Source of the DNA: an uncultured Oscillospiraceae bacterium
GTDB lineage: Bacteria; Bacillota; Clostridia; Oscillospirales; Oscillospiraceae
DNA length: 64,000 bases
Reading direction: 5' to 3'
NCBI GenBank assembly: GCA_900768135.1
Contig: CAAGBT010000023.1
Coordinates: forward strand, 1 to 64,000
The position numbers and the translations under genes were made by a program. Shown in pieces: positions 22,566 through 32,707 of this stretch. Below the pieces are notes generated by a model. It made no database searches and had not been told where the DNA came from. It saw nothing but the letters and a program-made list of their open reading frames with translations. Each line of letters begins with the position of its first letter. Position 1 is the first letter of the stretch.

Positions 22566-25500
22566 ATGGCAAAAGAGATCCTGAAAGAGAACGTGGTGGA
22601 GGCGCAGACCCTGTTTATCGGCGTGGGCGGAACGGGGTGCCGCATCATCAAAAAGGTGCATGACCTTTGCCGCCCGGGCGAGATGGAGAACATCAACTTC
22701 GTCTTCCTGGATACGAATGTGAACGATCTGGCGAGCGTGACGCGCGAGGGGGCGCACATCTACTTCGTCCAGACATCGAACACGCAGACGGTGGGCAACT
22801 ACCTCGATTATGACAGCGACGCGCTGGAGAACTGGTTCCCCAAGAACGCCGTCATGTACGACAAGACGGTTTCCGAGGGCGCGGGCCAGGTGCGCGCGAT
22901 CTCCCGCCTTGCGCTCAACTCCACGATCAAGACCGGCAAGATCCGCCCGCTGTACGATGCGATCGACGACCTGTTCCGCAAGTCCGGCCGCGCACTCAAG
23001 CAGGCAATGCGCGTGGTCATTGCGACCACGGCCTCCGGCGGTACCGGCTCGGGCATCCTGCTGCCGCTGAGTATGTTTGTCCGCGATTATGTAAACTCCA
23101 AGTATCCCAATACCAGCCTGATCGTCCGTTCGCTCATCCTGCTGCCGGAGACGCTCGACAGCGTGATCGACTCAACGGTTGAGCGCGAGAGCCAGCGCAG
23201 GAACGCCTATGCAACGGTCAAGGAGATGAACGCCTTCATGATGAAGGGGTCCGGCTTCTTCGATATCAATCCCGACCTTATGCGCTATAAGGACATCCAT
23301 GTGGATATTGCCAATCCGGGTACGGACGAGCTGAAGTCGCTCAATCTGCTGCCCTGCGATTTCTGCTTCCTGCTCGACGGCCAGAACGCCGAGGACAGCA
23401 CCCTTGTGACTACCAAGCAGTACGAGGCGCAGGCGGCGCAGGCGCTTTATGAGCAGAACGTCGGCCCGATGCAGAAGAACGCCTTCTCCGTGGAGGACAA
23501 TATCATCAAGGAGATGAGCAATCCCGGCAACATGGGCCGCAACCGCTTCGGCGGCATCGGCGCGGGCGTGATCCGCTATCCCTATGAGGATATCGCCAAT
23601 TACATCGCTTATGACTGGGCGCTCAACGCCATCGGCGGCGACGGTGAGGCCAGCAAATGGAGAAAGTATGACTTTGCCTATGCGCAGAAGCTGGCGGAGG
23701 GCCGCAAGAAGGGCCTGAGCGCAACGGAGCTGCCGAAGAAGGCGGAGGTCTACTGCGACAAGATGAACACCGCTGCCGACAATTTCTCCAAGGATCTGCG
23801 CGTAAAGTATCTTAAGGATGCGAACAAGCGCCTGTCGGCATATTTCACGGCCCTTGCTGAAGAGATGCACAGGTCGCTCGACAGCAACGGCGCGATCCGC
23901 AATACGAAGAACGCCGCGGCGAACCTGGCGGAAGCGATCGATTACAAGAACGACGAGATGCAGCGCGGCAAGGCAAAGGAAAACCTGGAGCTGCTGCGCG
24001 ACTATGAGCAGGCCGTGACGGCGAACGCCAAGAAGACGGCGGAAAGCGCTGCGGAGGCGATCTTCCTCAACGAGCAGAAGACGATCAACACCAAGCAGCC
24101 CCATATGCTCGAGAGCATCCTCAAAAATGCGTTCGGCGACATCTGCCATCCCAACGCCGCGCGCTATATGCTCTACCGCGCACAGATGGAAATGACCAAG
24201 CGCGTGAGCAGCACAAACTCCCAGATCACAGACATTGTCCTGCCCAATCTTGAGCAGTATTCCACCAACGCAAACGATCCCGGCACGTTCGACCTGAAGC
24301 TGGGCAAGGGAAAGACCCTGCACAACCTTGACGAACTTGTCAGCGTTGAGGGGGCCGACAGCAAGGGCCGGGGCAGCCGGAAAAAGAGCGAAAAGCTTTA
24401 TGCCAAGCTGAACGACTGCTTTACCGACTATTATGCGACCATCACGCAGCTCGGCGACCTGACGGCAGAGCTGGAGGCCTATCGCTTCGGCGTGGAGTTC
24501 CTGCGCGAGCTGAACAAGGCGTTCGAGGGCTTTTACCAGACCTTTGACGAAAAGGTCGAGGCGCTGCACCGCAAGCAGGACGAGTGCGTAGACGTACTCC
24601 ACTTCACCAAGGGCGACTCTGTGTTCAACGTTTGCTCCTCCAAAGCGCTGCTGGAAGAGCTGGCTCGCTCGGCGAAGCGCCAGGGCGAGGAGGGCAGCCT
24701 GCTGGAGAGCGACCTTAACGGCGAGATCTTCGACGCGGTGAAGAACAACGCGATGTTCGAGCGTGAGATGCAGTTTGCCGATGTGGTGGAGGAAGACCGC
24801 CGCGTGGATGTGTTCGACGATATCCTGCTCGACTACTTTGAGCAGAGCGTGCGCCGCAACTGCGCCATGATCGATGTGAACGTCATTGACGCCATCGCAA
24901 TGGAGAACCGTCTGCTTGGCCGCATCAAGCTCAGAGAAAAGAATAAGGACAACAAGGATAAGGAAGAGGACACGATCGTTGACAAAGTCTCGCGGGAGGA
25001 CAACGAGCGCCACATCCGCGAGATCATCGCCATGGGCGAGCGCCTCGGCGCGCCGGGCATCCAGCGCATCACCAACGAGGAGCCGCGCGAGATCAAGCTC
25101 TGCGCCTACAATAAGAGCCTGAAGGATATGCGCACCTTCCGTATCGATCAGTTTTGCCCCAAGGGCGTGGGCGTGGACACGGTGTCGAAATATGAGCTGC
25201 ACTTCTTCAACGCGCTCTACAACCTGACGCCGGATAAGCTGAACAAGTTCGCCGCCCCGCGCAAGACCGAAACGCGCCGCCGCAGCGCCGGCCTCTATCA
25301 CAAGGCGTATACGACCTATGCCAAGAACATTGGCCCGGATTCAACGAAAAACATGATGATCTCCACGCACATCGACAAGCGCTGGGACAGCATCATGTTC
25401 ATGCCCGAGCTTGACTTTGAGTATCAGAACACGCAGATCATGAAGATCCATCAGGCGCTGATCTACGGCCTGCTTTACAAGGCGATCAAGCACCAGAACC

Positions 25501-26123
25501 TTTCCTCCAAGACCAACGGCAAGATGGTCTACCGCTATGAAAACAGCGAGGAACGCATGGAAGAGCTGGTCGTGTCCAACGGCACGCTCTGCGACGAGTT
25601 CTACGAGATCCTCGACGCGCTGTATATCGATGCGGCGGCGGTGGAAGACATCGAGACGATCTGCAACCGCAAGCGCGCGAGAGACGCCGTGCGCAAGACG
25701 AATTACGAGAATACCGAGTTTTTCAAGGCGGTCAAGGCGTTCCGCATGGAAGAGGACGGCGAGGATCAGGCGTCGCTGTTCGAGATCCCGCTCAAATACT
25801 ACAACTCCCTGCCGAATTCCCTGCGCTACGAGTCCGAGATCATCAACCTTGTGGACGCGGTGATCAAGACCTACCGCGACGAGCTGATGCTGGCGGAGAA
25901 GAAGGACGAGGTGAAGTTTGCCCTTTGCAGCGTGCTGAACGACGAGTTTGAGCGGATGGTCAACAATGTGAGGAAGCATGATCTGCTCGGCGGGATGAAT
26001 GTCGAGGACAGCGTGGTCGTCAACATCGTGGAGCGCCGTATCAAGGATATCATCGCCTCTACGCCTGAGCCGGACGACTATGAGAAGATGATCGAGCGCA
26101 TGAAGCAGCTCATTTCGGAGTAA
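22566..26123 (+). CDS. Large tubulin/FtsZ-superfamily GTPase-like protein (Tubulin_2 type)
   Basis: An 1185-residue cytoplasmic protein. The N-terminal nucleotide-binding half has the Rossmann start TLFIGVGGTGCR (residues 15-26) and the tubulin/FtsZ T4 signature SGGTGSG (157-163), followed by LPLSMFVRDYV; this is the Tubulin_2 family rather than FtsZ. Family members are usually the centre of multi-gene loci. The remaining 700-800 residues are helical and charged, with a Lys/Glu-rich segment (KEKNKDNKDKEEDTI, about 795) and no other recognised domain. It could polymerise or act as a GTP switch; neither can be read from sequence. It is flanked by membrane proteins of the same operon, so it probably works at the inner membrane face. 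Confidence 0.8.
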   Translation: MAKEILKENVVEAQTLFIGVGGTGCRIIKKVHDLCRPGEMENINFVFLDTNVNDLASVTREGAHIYFVQTSNTQTVGNYLDYDSDALENWFPKNAVMYDKTVSEGAGQVRAISRLALNSTIKTGKIRPLYDAIDDLFRKSGRALKQAMRVVIATTASGGTGSGILLPLSMFVRDYVNSKYPNTSLIVRSLILLPETLDSVIDSTVERESQRRNAYATVKEMNAFMMKGSGFFDINPDLMRYKDIHVDIANPGTDELKSLNLLPCDFCFLLDGQNAEDSTLVTTKQYEAQAAQALYEQNVGPMQKNAFSVEDNIIKEMSNPGNMGRNRFGGIGAGVIRYPYEDIANYIAYDWALNAIGGDGEASKWRKYDFAYAQKLAEGRKKGLSATELPKKAEVYCDKMNTAADNFSKDLRVKYLKDANKRLSAYFTALAEEMHRSLDSNGAIRNTKNAAANLAEAIDYKNDEMQRGKAKENLELLRDYEQAVTANAKKTAESAAEAIFLNEQKTINTKQPHMLESILKNAFGDICHPNAARYMLYRAQMEMTKRVSSTNSQITDIVLPNLEQYSTNANDPGTFDLKLGKGKTLHNLDELVSVEGADSKGRGSRKKSEKLYAKLNDCFTDYYATITQLGDLTAELEAYRFGVEFLRELNKAFEGFYQTFDEKVEALHRKQDECVDVLHFTKGDSVFNVCSSKALLEELARSAKRQGEEGSLLESDLNGEIFDAVKNNAMFEREMQFADVVEEDRRVDVFDDILLDYFEQSVRRNCAMIDVNVIDAIAMENRLLGRIKLREKNKDNKDKEEDTIVDKVSREDNERHIREIIAMGERLGAPGIQRITNEEPREIKLCAYNKSLKDMRTFRIDQFCPKGVGVDTVSKYELHFFNALYNLTPDKLNKFAAPRKTETRRRSAGLYHKAYTTYAKNIGPDSTKNMMISTHIDKRWDSIMFMPELDFEYQNTQIMKIHQALIYGLLYKAIKHQNLSSKTNGKMVYRYENSEERMEELVVSNGTLCDEFYEILDALYIDAAAVEDIETICNRKRARDAVRKTNYENTEFFKAVKAFRMEEDGEDQASLFEIPLKYYNSLPNSLRYESEIINLVDAVIKTYRDELMLAEKKDEVKFALCSVLNDEFERMVNNVRKHDLLGGMNVEDSVVVNIVERRIKDIIASTPEPDDYEKMIERMKQLISE

Positions 26124-26163
26124 TGCGCGTGCTGTACGCACCGGCAAAGAACGGAGGGAAGAA

Positions 26164-28245
26164 ATGTTTACTGTTGTGATTGCGGAACAAGAGCATATCA
26201 ACAACATCGAGAAATATGACCTGTTTCTCAAACCGTTCGCAGACAAGCAGCACACCAGAATTCTGAGATGGAACCGCGAAGGAAAAACGTTCCGGGAGTG
26301 TATCCCCGGGCTGGAGGATACGATCGTCCACCACAAGGAGTGGCGCGCGGTCGTGCTGTGCGGAAAAGACGCGCTCAGCCAGAAGAATCCCTTTGACTTT
26401 ATCGAATGCTCCCTTCCGAAAAAACCGGAGGGGACAGACGAAGGCAGCGAGGAGGGCTATAAAGCGCTCGCCGAGTATTACCGTCAGGTCCGGCAGATCA
26501 AGTTTGCCGCATATGAGCAGGCGATCGAACGCCCGCTGACAAGGCTTGCCACCTACTTGTGCGAGCAGCCGCTGGCCATCGGGGGCTTCAACCACGAGGA
26601 ATTTGAGCGGATCAGCGATGAAAAGCTCGAGAGTCAGGGCTATGAGGGCGAGGACTATGAGCGCCAGATGCGCAAGCTCAAGGCGCGCCAGCTGGAATAT
26701 GAGGAGTACATTGCCGAGGCTGAGAAGAAAGCGGAGCTGCGGAAGACGCTGGCCAACGGCGAGATGTGCGATATCATCCATCCGCGGCAGGTGATCTGCA
26801 TTGCGCTGCGCACAAAGGATGTGCAGGCGCACGACCTGAAGGAGCAATGGAAGCCCCATGTCAACCACCAGTACAACCGGTTTTACGACTGGAATATGTA
26901 CTTCGACAAGATGCGCTACCTGGTATTCGACATTCTGCCGAAGGAGAACAGGCGCTATGAGGTGGATTACATCCGCTTCCTTTCGGTGCTGCTGCTGCTT
27001 GCCAACAATGAGCTGCCGCCGGACGGCCTGCGGCCGAATCTGGTCTACACGCTCGACTGCCATCATGACGACCGGGCGCTGGAAAAGCTCCTGCTGGAAT
27101 ACGATGCGAAGCTTACGCTGACCGATGAGCTGCTGGAACGCAGCATTGCCGAGCAGCAGCTCGTCACGCAGGACAAGATGAGCGACACCGAGGCCGAGCG
27201 GCTGTACTGCACCGGCGTGACGATCCCGGTCAGCACCAGCTCCGATTTTGACCGTTCCCAGCTGTATGCCAGCAGCGAGGGGATCGGGCTGTCCACCGAC
27301 TGCCCGGGCAGCGAATATACCAAATGGAAGCATGAGTTCCGTGATGCGAAGTACACGCTTACGCGCTTTCTGAAGCAGCCGCGCCGCGCGTTGCAGAGAT
27401 CCGTGGAGTCACTGCACAATATGTCCTCCGTGCCGACGGACGAGTGCAGCCGGCTGGACAGCTTCCAGATAGAGGATATTGCCGAGCATGTTTACGATGA
27501 GGAGCTGGCAATGATCGACACGCCCACGCGGAGCATCCACGATGTTGACCGTTACTACCGGGAGATGGACGAAGCGGACCGGGACGTGGAGAGCAAGATC
27601 GACGAGCGGATGACGAAAAAGCGCACGCTCGCGCTGGGAATTACGGCACTGCTGGTTTATCTGGCCGGCTTTGTGCCGATGCTGAGCGGGAACATCCGCG
27701 ACGGCGACACAGCTCCCGCGCTGCTGCTGGCGCTGCTGGCGCTGGCGCTGCTGTTTGGTGCGGCGATCATCAGCCTGTTCTGCCTGCGGCGGGAGCTGAC
27801 GGTGCGCTATATGCGATTCAACCTGACCATGGGCGGGATCGAAAATGATATCGACGCGGCCATGACGCAGTTTTCCCGCTATCTCAGCCATGCCTGCAAT
27901 GTGATGCGCGGCTACTGCGTACTCAACCATTGCAGGGAAACGGATCAGCCCAACCAGCGGGCCATCCGGCTGATCCGCAAGCATCAGCAGGATATCCGCC
28001 GCCAGCGGGCGGAGATCCGCGAGACGTTCAGCGGGGTGATCCCGCAGTACGGGCGGAACCCCGAGCTTGCCACGCAGGAGCCTTACGAGTTCGACTTTAC
28101 CAAGACAAAGGACTATGTTTATCCCATGCCGTACCGTGAGGCGCTCAAGCGCAAGGTGTCGTTCATTCAGAGCGGGAACATGATCGAGGCGCCGGTCAAC
28201 TTTATCGACCGTATCGAAGTCAGATTGGAGGAGCTGTATGACTGA
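26164..28245 (+). CDS. Two-span membrane protein of the tubulin operon, unknown function
   Basis: A 693-residue protein with ATG 26164 behind GGAGGG. The first 485 residues are soluble and mixed alpha/beta, with a charged helical patch (EGEDYERQMRKLKARQLEYE). Two adjacent transmembrane helices follow (TLALGITALLVYLAGFVPML and LLLALLALALLFGAAIISLF, about 489-541), then a 150-residue cytoplasmic tail. No catalytic motif is seen and the family is not recognised. It lies 40 bases after the tubulin-like gene and overlaps the next gene by 8 bases, so tight coupling is expected. A membrane anchor or effector for the tubulin-like protein is a reasonable inference, not shown by sequence. Confidence 0.7.
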   Translation: MFTVVIAEQEHINNIEKYDLFLKPFADKQHTRILRWNREGKTFRECIPGLEDTIVHHKEWRAVVLCGKDALSQKNPFDFIECSLPKKPEGTDEGSEEGYKALAEYYRQVRQIKFAAYEQAIERPLTRLATYLCEQPLAIGGFNHEEFERISDEKLESQGYEGEDYERQMRKLKARQLEYEEYIAEAEKKAELRKTLANGEMCDIIHPRQVICIALRTKDVQAHDLKEQWKPHVNHQYNRFYDWNMYFDKMRYLVFDILPKENRRYEVDYIRFLSVLLLLANNELPPDGLRPNLVYTLDCHHDDRALEKLLLEYDAKLTLTDELLERSIAEQQLVTQDKMSDTEAERLYCTGVTIPVSTSSDFDRSQLYASSEGIGLSTDCPGSEYTKWKHEFRDAKYTLTRFLKQPRRALQRSVESLHNMSSVPTDECSRLDSFQIEDIAEHVYDEELAMIDTPTRSIHDVDRYYREMDEADRDVESKIDERMTKKRTLALGITALLVYLAGFVPMLSGNIRDGDTAPALLLALLALALLFGAAIISLFCLRRELTVRYMRFNLTMGGIENDIDAAMTQFSRYLSHACNVMRGYCVLNHCRETDQPNQRAIRLIRKHQQDIRRQRAEIRETFSGVIPQYGRNPELATQEPYEFDFTKTKDYVYPMPYREALKRKVSFIQSGNMIEAPVNFIDRIEVRLEELYD

Positions 28246-31200
28246 ATTTTTGATAACGCTCCTCAAAACGCTGCTCGCCTATCTGCCGTTCGCACTCTTC
28301 CTGTGGATCGACAGCAAGGCGAACGTCAGGCGCAGAGACCGCAGCATACAGTTCCTGCTGCCGGTACTCTCGCTCGCCTACTGCGCGGCGGCGATGTTCC
28401 TGGTGAACGACCTGAATGAAAAGGTGAGCAGGCTGCTGCTTGCGATACCGGAGCTGGTGAAGGATGTGCCGGTGCTTGCGGCGCTGGTGGCGCCGTTTCT
28501 GGATGTGCGCATCGAGCTGATCGTATTCTATGTACTCAATGTGCTGCTCCTCATCGGTCATATCATCCTGAAGCTGATGAGCCTTCCACTGCTGCGCGCG
28601 GTCTGCAAGGCGGGCGGGCTTACGGACGAGGCAAGAGAGCTGTGCTACGAACACGATCCCCTCAGCGGCGCATGGCTGCTGAAGAAGAACTGCGCGCAGG
28701 GCAGAACGTTCCTGAAGACGCTGTTTCTGGCGGCGGCCTGCATTTCCGCTGTGGTGGGGCGCGTTGCGGTCAAGCTCTACCTTGACGAGCGGATGACAGC
28801 GCTTTTCTACCCGGTGTTCGGCGTGATCGTGCTGGGCGAGCTGTACTTTTTCTTCAACGGGCTGATCCCGGGCGAGCTGGAGGAGGATATCTCCGCCGAG
28901 GGCGAAAAGCCGCAGCGCTTCTGCAACTTTGCGCCGCTGCGCGGCGTGCTGCGCAAGCTTTTTCCGGATAAGCTCGCTGCCGAAAACACGACCATGGGGA
29001 CCTCTCTGCTTGACGAAAAGGAAGACAGCGGTCTTTCTGGGCGAATGAAGACGGGCGATGCCATTGCCGACGCCTACTATGCTTATATGTATAAGCAGCA
29101 GCGCGCAGGGCTGCAGGTGGATCCGGGCTATCTGGCTTCGGGGCTGAACCTTGCCCGGGGCAAGAGCGTGCTGTTCAACAACCCGTTCTATTACGACCTG
29201 ATCCCCTATGCGTTCTATGCAATGAACCGCAATCTGCTCCGGCACAGAAAGGTGCTGGTCATTCTCGGCCGGCACGGCGTGGAGCAGGATATCGAAACGT
29301 GGCTCGACCGCGGCCTGAGCGCCGTGACGAATATTCCGGGGATGTGGAACATCGGCGTGCTGACGGACAGCGAACAGGAGCTTGACGTGGGCATCGTGAC
29401 GCGCTCCGGCGTACATGAGCTTGACCTCCATGCGCAGAACGAGGAATTCTTCTTCAATGTGGGCATGGTTGTGCTGGTCGAGCCGTCGCGCCTGCTGACG
29501 ACCGCGCAGGTGGGGCTGAACTCCATTATCCGCCGCTGCAGGAAAGAAGACGTGACCTACTGCTCGACCGACCGCAACTGCGACGGCCTTGTGGACGCGC
29601 TTTCGCACCTGCTGATGACCAATATCACGGAGGTCAGCGCAACGAACCGGCACCAGGGGACCTGCTCCTATATGTGCTGGGAGACGGACGGCGAGAACCT
29701 GCAGCACCGTCTGCTGCCCAATATCTCGCATTATCTGGGCGTTGGCACGGAGCTTTCCTTTGTGGCGCTGAAAAACCAGGTGGAAAAGTCCGTCTGGTAC
29801 GGTGGCGAGGCGTTTCCTGTGCAGGATATGCACTGGATCGCGCGGCAGTATTACTATGATCTGCTGCGCTATGCCGATCTTCCCGCCAATCAGGACGAGA
29901 TGGACCGCTGCTTTGCCGTATCCTACAATATGTGGAACGAGCCGGTGCGGGAGAACGGCTACTTTGTCGTTGAGGACGAGAGCCGCAATATGTTCGAGAT
30001 CAAGCGCGAGTTTGCAACTCGCGCAACGGGACAGAGCTTTATCAACATCATCTCGCCGCAGTATCTGCTGCACGACTATATGGCGGAGAACGAGGGACTG
30101 TTCGATACCGATCCGAAGGCGATCCCGGCGATCGTGGCGGATTATGCAGGCACGCCGCGCAATGTGGCGCTGCGGCTGTTCCTGCGCATGAGCCTGGGCG
30201 ACATCACCAAACGAGAGCTTGCCAACGAGCTGCAGCTGATCGGCATCGGCGGCGAGGATCCGGTGGCGCAGGCATGGCACTTGCTGTGCAGGGTCGGTCA
30301 GGCAGAAACGAATGAAAACGGCGAGGAGCTTTTCGTTTTTGAGCGCAGCGGCGGCAAATATGTGTTCCGTCAGAGCGAAACGATTCAGACCGTCCGGAAG
30401 TATTCTGTACGCACGGGCGAGATCGATGATTTTGTGCAGATCATCGACAGTACGTTCCGCAATGTGCTGCTCAGCGACCTGAAAAATGCGCGCTATGTTT
30501 CCGAGGAGGAAAACGGCGAGCAGAAATATCTCGGCAGCGAGCTGGTGGGGCATATCTTCCAGCGCTATCTGCCCGGACAGTTCTTTACCTTTGAGGGCAA
30601 GTATTACGAGATGCTGCGCATGACGCCGGACGGGCGCGTGGTGCTGCGCCGCGCGGCGGAGCATATCACAGGACGCAGCTTCTACCGCCAGCTCAGGACC
30701 TACCGCATCCACCGCATCGAGGACTCGGAGGAGATGGGTTCCTGCCGCTGCGTGGGCGGAATGCGCATCACCCGCCAGTTTGCCGACCTGAGCGTTGAAA
30801 CGCCGGGCTACTGGCAGATGCAGAGCTATCAGGACTTTGAGACCGGCCGAAAGGTGGAACTCAACGGCGTTCCGGCCAGAAGCTATGGCCGCAAGCAGAT
30901 CCTCTGCGTGGAGTTCGACACCGGCGAAGAGCCTGTGGATGAAAAGGTCTGCCAGACGGTCACGCTGCTGCTCAACGAGGTGTTCCGCACGGTCTTCTCG
31001 GAGAACAGCGAGTACATCGTGGCGCTGTGCGCCGGCGAGTTTGAACAGCCGATGACCTATTCCCTGGTGGGAACGGAAGGCTTTGAGCCGAAGCGCGGGT
31101 GCATCTACTTTGTGGAGGACAGCCAGCTCGACCTCGGCCTGCTCATCGCGGTGGAACGCAATCTGCAGCGCCTGTTCGAGATCGTCTGCGACTATCTCGA

Positions 31201-32692
31201 CTGGCACCTGGGCGCAGTCCGGCAGAGCGAAGTAAAGCAGCGGAATACGATCCGGGAGGAAACCTCAACGGACGATGACACGGGTACGGAGGAAGAACCC
31301 GCGCCCAACGAGCCGGCCAAGCGCAAGGGTCTGTTCGCGCGGATCAGGGAGTGGTTCGCAAAGCTCTTCAAGCGGAAAAAGAAGGAACCCGCCCCTGCGG
31401 AGCCGCAGCCGGAGAACGATGAGAACTCCGTGAAGGACACGGTCCCGCCCGAGGAACCGCCCGCAGAGGATACCGCTGCCGATGACGCCGCGCCCGCTGC
31501 GGAAAACGAGGAGCAGGAAGCCGCTGGCGGCGAGACTGCGCAGGAGGATGCGTCCGGCAGCAGCGAAGCTGAGCCGGATGAAGCCGGCGCAGACCGCACG
31601 GAGGAAGCGCAGGACGAACCCTCTGCCGACGGCGAAACAGCGCCGTCGGACGATGAGCTGGTTTCCTGCAGCGTGAGCGCGGCTGAACCCGGCGTGACCG
31701 CAGAAGCGGAGCCTGCCGGAGAAGAGAAGCCGTCTGAAGAGGGCGAAGCGCCGGAGAACGAAGACGGCGGAAGCGAAGACGACGGAAGCGGGCAGGAAAC
31801 GTTTGAGTTCGAAAAGCCGGAAAGCACGCACGCTTCGCCGATCCCCGAACGCAAGCCCTATCATGAGCGCTGCTACCTCCTCTACGGCGGCAGCGAGGTG
31901 CCGGACGGTCTCGATCTGTCCAAAACGCTCAGCTTCCTCGAACAGTTCGGCTTTGGCGACCGGGAGCTGGCGCAGGCGCGCCGCGGCAGGGACATTGCCT
32001 CGCGCATTGCAGACGGATACGACCCCAACCGTCCGGGAGCGCATTACTGCGATTTCTGCGGCGTAGAGCTGGTCGGTACGGAGTACGACGTTCTCAAGGA
32101 CGGACGCGAAAGCTGCACCAGCTGCTCGCGCACGGCAGTGCGCACGGAGGCGGAGTTCCGCAGCATCTACCATGAGCTGATGAAGAACATGGAGGTCTTC
32201 TTCGGGATGCATATCAACGTACCGGTGAAGATCCGCATGATAAACGCGCGGAAGCTGCATAGAGAGTGGGGAACGAACTATGTTCCCACCAGCAATCATG
32301 ACGCCCGCATTCTGGGATTTGCAAGCAGCCGGAAGGGCTATTCCATCCAGGTGGAAAACGGTTCGCCGCGTGTGCGTACAACGATGACGATGGCACACGA
32401 GATGACCCACATCTGGCAGTATCTGAACTGGGATTATGCCAAGCTCCTGCAGAAGTACGGCAAGGAAGGGATGCGCGATATCATGGAGGGCATGGCGATG
32501 TGGAGCGAGATCCAGTACGCATACCTGATTGGGGAAACCGGCGCCGCCAAGCGCGAGGAGATCCTCACGAGGCTGCGCGAGGACGAGTATGGACGCGGCT
32601 TCCGCAAGTATGTGGAGAAATACCCCATCAGCCCCACGACACACCTTGAAGGGCCGACTCCGTTCGACAGCAGCGGCGGCGACCCGTTTTAA
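28238..32692 (+). CDS. Giant membrane protein with zinc ribbon and C-terminal HEMTH metallopeptidase
   Basis: A 1484-residue protein. About five transmembrane helices lie in the first 210 residues. A large soluble part follows (about 210-1000) with a Rossmann-like start (KVLVILGRHG near 342) but no clear ATPase motif. An acidic Ser/Glu/Ala-rich linker (about 1005-1200) leads to a zinc ribbon (Cys1271-x2-Cys1274, Cys1293-x2-Cys1296) and a zincin domain: HEMTH at 1387-1391 with a downstream Glu1417 in EGMAMW as the likely third zinc ligand. So it probably cleaves a protein, perhaps on activation. The fusion of these parts is unusual. The start overlaps the preceding gene by 8 bases. Topology of the protease domain is uncertain. 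Confidence 0.75.
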   Translation: MTEFLITLLKTLLAYLPFALFLWIDSKANVRRRDRSIQFLLPVLSLAYCAAAMFLVNDLNEKVSRLLLAIPELVKDVPVLAALVAPFLDVRIELIVFYVLNVLLLIGHIILKLMSLPLLRAVCKAGGLTDEARELCYEHDPLSGAWLLKKNCAQGRTFLKTLFLAAACISAVVGRVAVKLYLDERMTALFYPVFGVIVLGELYFFFNGLIPGELEEDISAEGEKPQRFCNFAPLRGVLRKLFPDKLAAENTTMGTSLLDEKEDSGLSGRMKTGDAIADAYYAYMYKQQRAGLQVDPGYLASGLNLARGKSVLFNNPFYYDLIPYAFYAMNRNLLRHRKVLVILGRHGVEQDIETWLDRGLSAVTNIPGMWNIGVLTDSEQELDVGIVTRSGVHELDLHAQNEEFFFNVGMVVLVEPSRLLTTAQVGLNSIIRRCRKEDVTYCSTDRNCDGLVDALSHLLMTNITEVSATNRHQGTCSYMCWETDGENLQHRLLPNISHYLGVGTELSFVALKNQVEKSVWYGGEAFPVQDMHWIARQYYYDLLRYADLPANQDEMDRCFAVSYNMWNEPVRENGYFVVEDESRNMFEIKREFATRATGQSFINIISPQYLLHDYMAENEGLFDTDPKAIPAIVADYAGTPRNVALRLFLRMSLGDITKRELANELQLIGIGGEDPVAQAWHLLCRVGQAETNENGEELFVFERSGGKYVFRQSETIQTVRKYSVRTGEIDDFVQIIDSTFRNVLLSDLKNARYVSEEENGEQKYLGSELVGHIFQRYLPGQFFTFEGKYYEMLRMTPDGRVVLRRAAEHITGRSFYRQLRTYRIHRIEDSEEMGSCRCVGGMRITRQFADLSVETPGYWQMQSYQDFETGRKVELNGVPARSYGRKQILCVEFDTGEEPVDEKVCQTVTLLLNEVFRTVFSENSEYIVALCAGEFEQPMTYSLVGTEGFEPKRGCIYFVEDSQLDLGLLIAVERNLQRLFEIVCDYLDWHLGAVRQSEVKQRNTIREETSTDDDTGTEEEPAPNEPAKRKGLFARIREWFAKLFKRKKKEPAPAEPQPENDENSVKDTVPPEEPPAEDTAADDAAPAAENEEQEAAGGETAQEDASGSSEAEPDEAGADRTEEAQDEPSADGETAPSDDELVSCSVSAAEPGVTAEAEPAGEEKPSEEGEAPENEDGGSEDDGSGQETFEFEKPESTHASPIPERKPYHERCYLLYGGSEVPDGLDLSKTLSFLEQFGFGDRELAQARRGRDIASRIADGYDPNRPGAHYCDFCGVELVGTEYDVLKDGRESCTSCSRTAVRTEAEFRSIYHELMKNMEVFFGMHINVPVKIRMINARKLHREWGTNYVPTSNHDARILGFASSRKGYSIQVENGSPRVRTTMTMAHEMTHIWQYLNWDYAKLLQKYGKEGMRDIMEGMAMWSEIQYAYLIGETGAAKREEILTRLREDEYGRGFRKYVEKYPISPTTHLEGPTPFDSSGGDPF

Positions 32693-32707
32693 AGAAAGGA
32701 AAAACCG

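Noticed and set aside
28220..31207. A 995-codon open frame antisense to the metallopeptidase-membrane gene, and similarly long antisense frames at 23172-25301, 20637-22757 and 40752-43505
   Set aside because: They mirror high-GC codon bias of strong genes on the other strand, lack ribosome sites and encode low-complexity Arg/Leu/Ala/Val-rich sequence without family patterns.
31250..31850. Acidic repeat-like stretch considered as a separate gene boundary or frameshift
   Set aside because: The frame is continuous from 28238 to 32692 and codon use is uniform; it is an interdomain linker.
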